Under the pieces are notes generated by a model. The model did not search any database, had not been told where the DNA came from, and was given only the letters and a program-made list of their open reading frames with translations. Below are positions 61,130-64,000 of a stretch of DNA of 64,000 bases, one piece after another. Both the position numbers and the translations under genes were made by a program. The first letter of the stretch is position 1, and every line of letters begins with the position of its first letter. The DNA lies in assembly GCF_009769735.1 (NCBI RefSeq), contig NZ_WSRO01000002.1, forward strand, positions 2,616,001-2,680,000, given 5' to 3'. Origin of the DNA: Streptomyces sp. BA2. GTDB lineage: Bacteria; Actinomycetota; Actinomycetes; Streptomycetales; Streptomycetaceae.

Positions 61130-62511
61130 GCGCGGCTCTCCGCGGCGCCGTCGGATCCGTCGGATCCGTTGAAGTCAGCGGCGTACTCACGTACGAAGGC
61201 CGCCATGGCGACGACCGTGTTGCGCAGTTCGGAGAAGAGGACGCGTTCGTTCGGGGCGTGCAGATTGCACATGCTGTCCTGGGCGCCGAAGAGCAGGACC
61301 TCGGCCCCGGGTGCCGCCTTCGCGAGGCCGTTGACCAGCGGGATGGAGCCGCCGGTCGCCACGAACGAGGCCTCCTCGCCCCAGGCCTCCTTGAGCGCTG
61401 CGCGCGCTGCGCGGTAGGCGGGCCCGCCGGTGGCGGCCTCGTAGCCGGGGCCGGTGTCGCCGGGCGTGACGGTGAGAGGAACGCCGAAGGGCCTGAGCGA
61501 GCGCAGGTGATCGACCAGCTTTCCCCGCGCCTCCTTCGGGTCCTGGCGGGGGTGGAAGCGGAGGTTCAACTTGGCGCGTGCGTACGGCACGACAGCCGAC
61601 GCCGCGTGCTCGACCGTGGGCGCGTCAAGGCCGATCACCGTGATGGCGGGGCCGCTCCACAGGCGCTCGCCGAGGCTGCCGCTGCCGATGAGCGGCACCC
61701 CGTCCACCACTCCGGCGAGCGAGCGGAACTCGTCCTCGGTGTAGCTCGTGCCGCTCCAGTCCTCGCGCCGAAGCCCCTCCATGGCCACGTCTCCGTGTAC
61801 GTCGTGGAGGGTGGCCAGGGCCTTGAGGAGCACGAGCAGCGCGTCGGGCGCCGCTCCCCCGAACTCCCCGCTGTGGCGCGGCTCGTCGAGGGTGCGCACC
61901 TCCACGACCACTTCGGACGCGCCGCGCAGGGCGGTGGTGAGGGTGGGGGTGCCGGGCCGGAGGTTGCCGAGGTCGGCGACCACCATGGCGTCGCAGGCGA
62001 ACCGCTCCGGGTCGGTGGGCGGATAGTCGTCGAAGGCGCTGCCGTACTCCTCCTGCCCCTCGATGACGATCTTGATCCCGACGGGCGGCCTGCCGCCGTA
62101 GGCCCGCAGCATCCCCAGGTGCGCGATGACGTTGGACTTGTCGTCGGCGATGCCGCGGGCGCGCAGGCCGCCCCCCGCCTCGTCGATGGGCGTCGGCTCG
62201 AAGGGCGGCGACTGCCACAGGCTCTCGTCGCCGGGCGGCTGGACGTCGTAGTGACCGTAGAGCAGGACCGTCGGTGCGTCGGGGGCCGGCGGCGGGATCT
62301 CCCCGTAGATCACGGGCGCGGTGTCCGGCAGGTCGAGCCGCTCGACGCTTGGCACCCCCGCCCCCCGCAACAGCTCGACCAGCAGATCGTGCGCCTCCTG
62401 CACCGGTGCGGCCGGGAAGCCGGGGAAGGCGATCGACGGGATCGCGGCGAGCCGTTCGAGGTCGGCGCGCAACGTGTCCATCAGGTCATCGACGGTGGCT
62501 TCGAGCTTCAT
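61126..62511 (-). CDS. M20-family dipeptidase
   Basis: The protein has 461 residues. Metal-site motifs of M20 peptidases in order: LLYGHYDVQPPGD (His/Asp), LRARGIADDKSN (bridging Asp), EGQEEYGS (Glu-Glu), and a late His in NLHAPNERV. The lid domain lies at about 200-350 with EPRHSGEFGG. It should hydrolyse dipeptides in the cytoplasm and is the first gene of an operon with two transporters and probably the iminopeptidase. The ATG at 62511 has GAGGGG about nine bases upstream; a GTG at 62520 is in frame. Confidence 0.92.
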   Translation of the reverse strand: MKLEATVDDLMDTLRADLERLAAIPSIAFPGFPAAPVQEAHDLLVELLRGAGVPSVERLDLPDTAPVIYGEIPPPAPDAPTVLLYGHYDVQPPGDESLWQSPPFEPTPIDEAGGGLRARGIADDKSNVIAHLGMLRAYGGRPPVGIKIVIEGQEEYGSAFDDYPPTDPERFACDAMVVADLGNLRPGTPTLTTALRGASEVVVEVRTLDEPRHSGEFGGAAPDALLVLLKALATLHDVHGDVAMEGLRREDWSGTSYTEDEFRSLAGVVDGVPLIGSGSLGERLWSGPAITVIGLDAPTVEHAASAVVPYARAKLNLRFHPRQDPKEARGKLVDHLRSLRPFGVPLTVTPGDTGPGYEAATGGPAYRAARAALKEAWGEEASFVATGGSIPLVNGLAKAAPGAEVLLFGAQDSMCNLHAPNERVLFSELRNTVVAMAAFVREYAADFNGSDGSDGAAESRA

Positions 62512-62695
62512 GGGCGGCACCCCTCGGTCTGCGTCCCGCTTTGCGGCGAATAGACCGAATTATCGGACTCCGAGGGGAGCGGTTCCCGCACGGCTCGCCG
62601 GGCGGGCGGGGATGCCGCACTGCTGCCGCCCAACCGCCGCACAGCGCTTGCCCGGCCCTCGCCCTGAACCGCCGGGCAGGCATTAAAGTCGGGGC

Positions 62696-63130
62696 ATGGC
62701 TTCGGAGACTTCAGGCGGTGGCGCGGGTGCGGGCGGTGTTGCGGGCGGTGCCGCAGGCGGGGGTTCCGCGCGGGTCGACGCCTGGATCTGGGCCGTACGT
62801 CTGGTGAAGACCCGCCCCATGGGCGCGGCGGCCTGCAAGGGCGGCCATGTCCGGGTCAACGGCGAGCGCGTGAAGCCCGCTTACGCCGTGCACGTCGGCG
62901 ACGAGGTGCGCCTGCGTCACGCGGACGGCCGTGAACGCGTCGTCGTCGTCAAACGCGTCATCCGCAAGCGAGTCGGCCCGCCGGCGGCCGTCGAGTGCTA
63001 CGTCGACAACAGCCCGCCCCCGCCGCCCCGCGAGGCCGTGGCCCCCGCGGGCGTACGGGACCGCGGAACGGGCCGCCCCACCAAGCGCGACCGCCGGGAG
63101 ATGGAACGACTGCGCGGCTTCGAGGGCTGA
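62696..63130 (+). CDS. S4-domain RNA-binding protein (Hsp15-like)
   Basis: The protein has 144 residues. After a Gly/Ala-rich start, the S4 domain spans about 25-75: RVDAWIWAVRLVKTRPMGAA, CKGGHVRVNGERVKPAYAVH, VGDEVRLRHA. A basic tail with RPTKRDRREMERLRGF follows. In other bacteria Hsp15 binds stalled 50S subunits carrying nascent chains. The role here is probably ribosome rescue or RNA binding, by family. It is convergent with the methyltransferase gene, 11 bases between stops. Confidence 0.9.
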   Translation: MASETSGGGAGAGGVAGGAAGGGSARVDAWIWAVRLVKTRPMGAAACKGGHVRVNGERVKPAYAVHVGDEVRLRHADGRERVVVVKRVIRKRVGPPAAVECYVDNSPPPPPREAVAPAGVRDRGTGRPTKRDRREMERLRGFEG

Positions 63131-63141
63131 CGACGGCCGAG

Positions 63142-63846
63142 TCAGCGGACCGGCACGACCCGCACCCAAGTCCCGTCCTCCGTCAGGTACTTGTCGACCC
63201 TGAGCCCCGCCTCCCCCAGCGCCTGCTCGAACTGCTCCTTCGTGAGCGGCCGGGCGCGGAACGTCTGGGTCCATACGGCGTCAGGGAAGACGTACTCCGC
63301 GTGCACCTCGTTCACCCCGTCCCCGACGGGCTCCGCCGACACGATCCGCACCGTGTACCCGCCCGGGTCGACCCGCTCCCTCGGCAGGTTCGTGTGGTAG
63401 TCCGCGCCCTCCCGCTGGATCAGCACACAGCCGTCGTCCGTCACATGGCTCCGGCAGGCCCGCAGCATGCCGCGCCGGACCGCCGGATCGCCGTTGTGCA
63501 CGAGGAACGACGCGAGCATCACCACCTCGAACCGCTCCCCCAGGTCGAGCTTCTCGATCGGGCTCAGGATCGTGCGCACCCGCCCTTCGAGCGCGGCGAC
63601 CTTCTCCAGCATCTCGGCGGACTCGTCCACCGCCGTGACCCGGAACCCCCGCTCCAGCAGCGGACGCGTCACCCGTCCCGCGCCGCTTCCCAGCTCCAGA
63701 ATGTGCGCCCCGGCCGGCACCGCACCGGCGATGACATCGGGCTCGTCGCCGACGGACAGGCGCGTGTAGAGCTCCACCGCGCAGCCGTCCGGCGTGATCG
63801 CTCCGGGGCCCGTCCCCTCGTATCCCTCACGCATCTCAACATTCAT
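63142..63846 (-). CDS. Class I SAM-dependent methyltransferase
   Basis: The protein has 234 residues. Motif I is ILELGSGAGRVTRPLLERG (about 49-67), the acidic end of beta2 is VTAVDESAEML, motif IV region is FEVVMLASFLVHNGD, and a C-terminal cap follows with TQTFRARPLTKEQFEQAL. It belongs to the methyltransferase-25/11 group of small-molecule enzymes; no substrate can be given. The ATG at 63846 (MNVEMREGYEG) gives family length. Confidence 0.85.
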   Translation of the reverse strand: MNVEMREGYEGTGPGAITPDGCAVELYTRLSVGDEPDVIAGAVPAGAHILELGSGAGRVTRPLLERGFRVTAVDESAEMLEKVAALEGRVRTILSPIEKLDLGERFEVVMLASFLVHNGDPAVRRGMLRACRSHVTDDGCVLIQREGADYHTNLPRERVDPGGYTVRIVSAEPVGDGVNEVHAEYVFPDAVWTQTFRARPLTKEQFEQALGEAGLRVDKYLTEDGTWVRVVPVR

Positions 63847-63904
63847 GCCCCCTCAACGAAGTGCTCCGAGGGCCCGTTCCCACCTCTCCCCGCGGCCCCG
63901 CGGT

Positions 63905-64000
63905 CTATAGCGGGAACCAGCCATGCCCTCCGTACCAGTGCCCGCCCGCCCTCAAGTGGTCGCCCACGGCCCGCTCCACCCTTGTGCGCCTTGGCAGTTC
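63905..64000 (-). CDS. C-terminal end of a gene cut by the window edge
   Basis: One minus-strand frame is open from the window edge to a TAG at 63905-63907 and reads LPRRTRVERAVGDHLRAGGH, then WYGGHGWFPL at the very end. Third positions are mostly G/C. The piece is too short (31 residues) to assign a family. Spacing to the methyltransferase start (58 bases) suits an upstream gene on the same strand. Confidence 0.45.
   Translation of the reverse strand, partial: ELPRRTRVERAVGDHLRAGGHWYGGHGWFPL

Noticed and set aside
59585..61417. Long plus-strand open frame of Glu/Asp/Arg/His-rich sequence opposite the YfcC and MFS genes
   Set aside because: Composition is the shadow of hydrophobic membrane codons read backwards; no motif, and the minus-strand genes are certain.

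Overview
The window looks like a stretch of a Streptomyces (or very close actinomycete) chromosome. Coding and non-coding DNA are both very GC-rich, codon third positions are almost all G or C, GTG and TTG starts are common, and the gene families are typical of the genus: TerD/TerC stress proteins, a DUF397 plus XRE/DUF5753 plus HATPase trio, mycothiol-dependent isomerase, SWIM/SNF2 pair. Two genes carry the rare TTA (bldA) codon. The order aroQ, terC, terD, uvrB, glpQ-like, ogt is the kind found in the conserved central part of Streptomyces chromosomes. I see no tRNA, rRNA, prophage, insertion sequence or CRISPR array.

Layout. 0-5.5 kb: a mycothiol-type isomerase and a metallo-hydrolase; aroQ divergent from a shikimate/metabolite MHS transporter; a Ca2+/H+ antiporter; and terC behind a probable yybP-ykoY (Mn2+) riboswitch. 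5.7-10.6 kb: a TerD-FtsK-like fusion, terD and uvrB. 10.6-17.5 kb: an MHYT sensor protein, a secreted phosphodiesterase with a TTG start, ogt, an MFS exporter, a cupin, a VOC protein, and the pseudouridine catabolism pair psuG-psuK. 17.9-25 kb: a methyltransferase, corA, an Hrp1-like CBS protein, a PPOX/F420 enzyme, a uridine-kinase-like protein, DUF2293 and DUF1772 proteins, and a GltD-like oxidoreductase. 25.3-27.7 kb: a WhiJ/BldB-like developmental trio whose HATPase gene has a TTA codon. 27.7-33 kb: an acetoin dehydrogenase operon (acoA-acoB-acoC) divergent from an ABC exporter, with a cluster of palindromes between them.

33-41.6 kb: DUF899, P450, amidohydrolase, EEP phosphatase, PI-PLC, DUF3574 and FUSC genes. 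41.9-46.7 kb is the most accessory-looking part: a membrane-anchored HEPN-motif protein with a TTA codon, an imine reductase/HxlR divergent pair with a clear operator, a nucleotidyltransferase, a (GAGCT)7 microsatellite, and a PUA/EVE-like plus PD-(D/E)XK nuclease with un-Streptomyces-like codons. 46.9-51.8 kb: a translationally coupled SNF2 helicase and SWIM zinc-finger protein. 52-57 kb: a TolB-like pseudogene with an internal deletion, ridA, a GH6 enzyme, and a hydantoin/allantoin-type module (NCS1 permease, racemase, GntR regulator) with two abutting TTTGGTATACCAAA operators. 57.3-62.5 kb: a peptide-use operon (M20 dipeptidase, YfcC transporter, MFS transporter, prolyl iminopeptidase), the first three joined by ATGA overlaps. 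The window ends with an S4 RNA-binding protein, a methyltransferase and the tail of a gene cut by the edge.

Between genes there are two families of large intergenic inverted repeats (one around 22.7 kb with a copy at 17.8 kb, one around 57.2 kb with a copy at 27.7 kb), several perfect hairpins and several short tandem duplications at gene ends. All functions are read from motifs and remembered family features; no database search was run.
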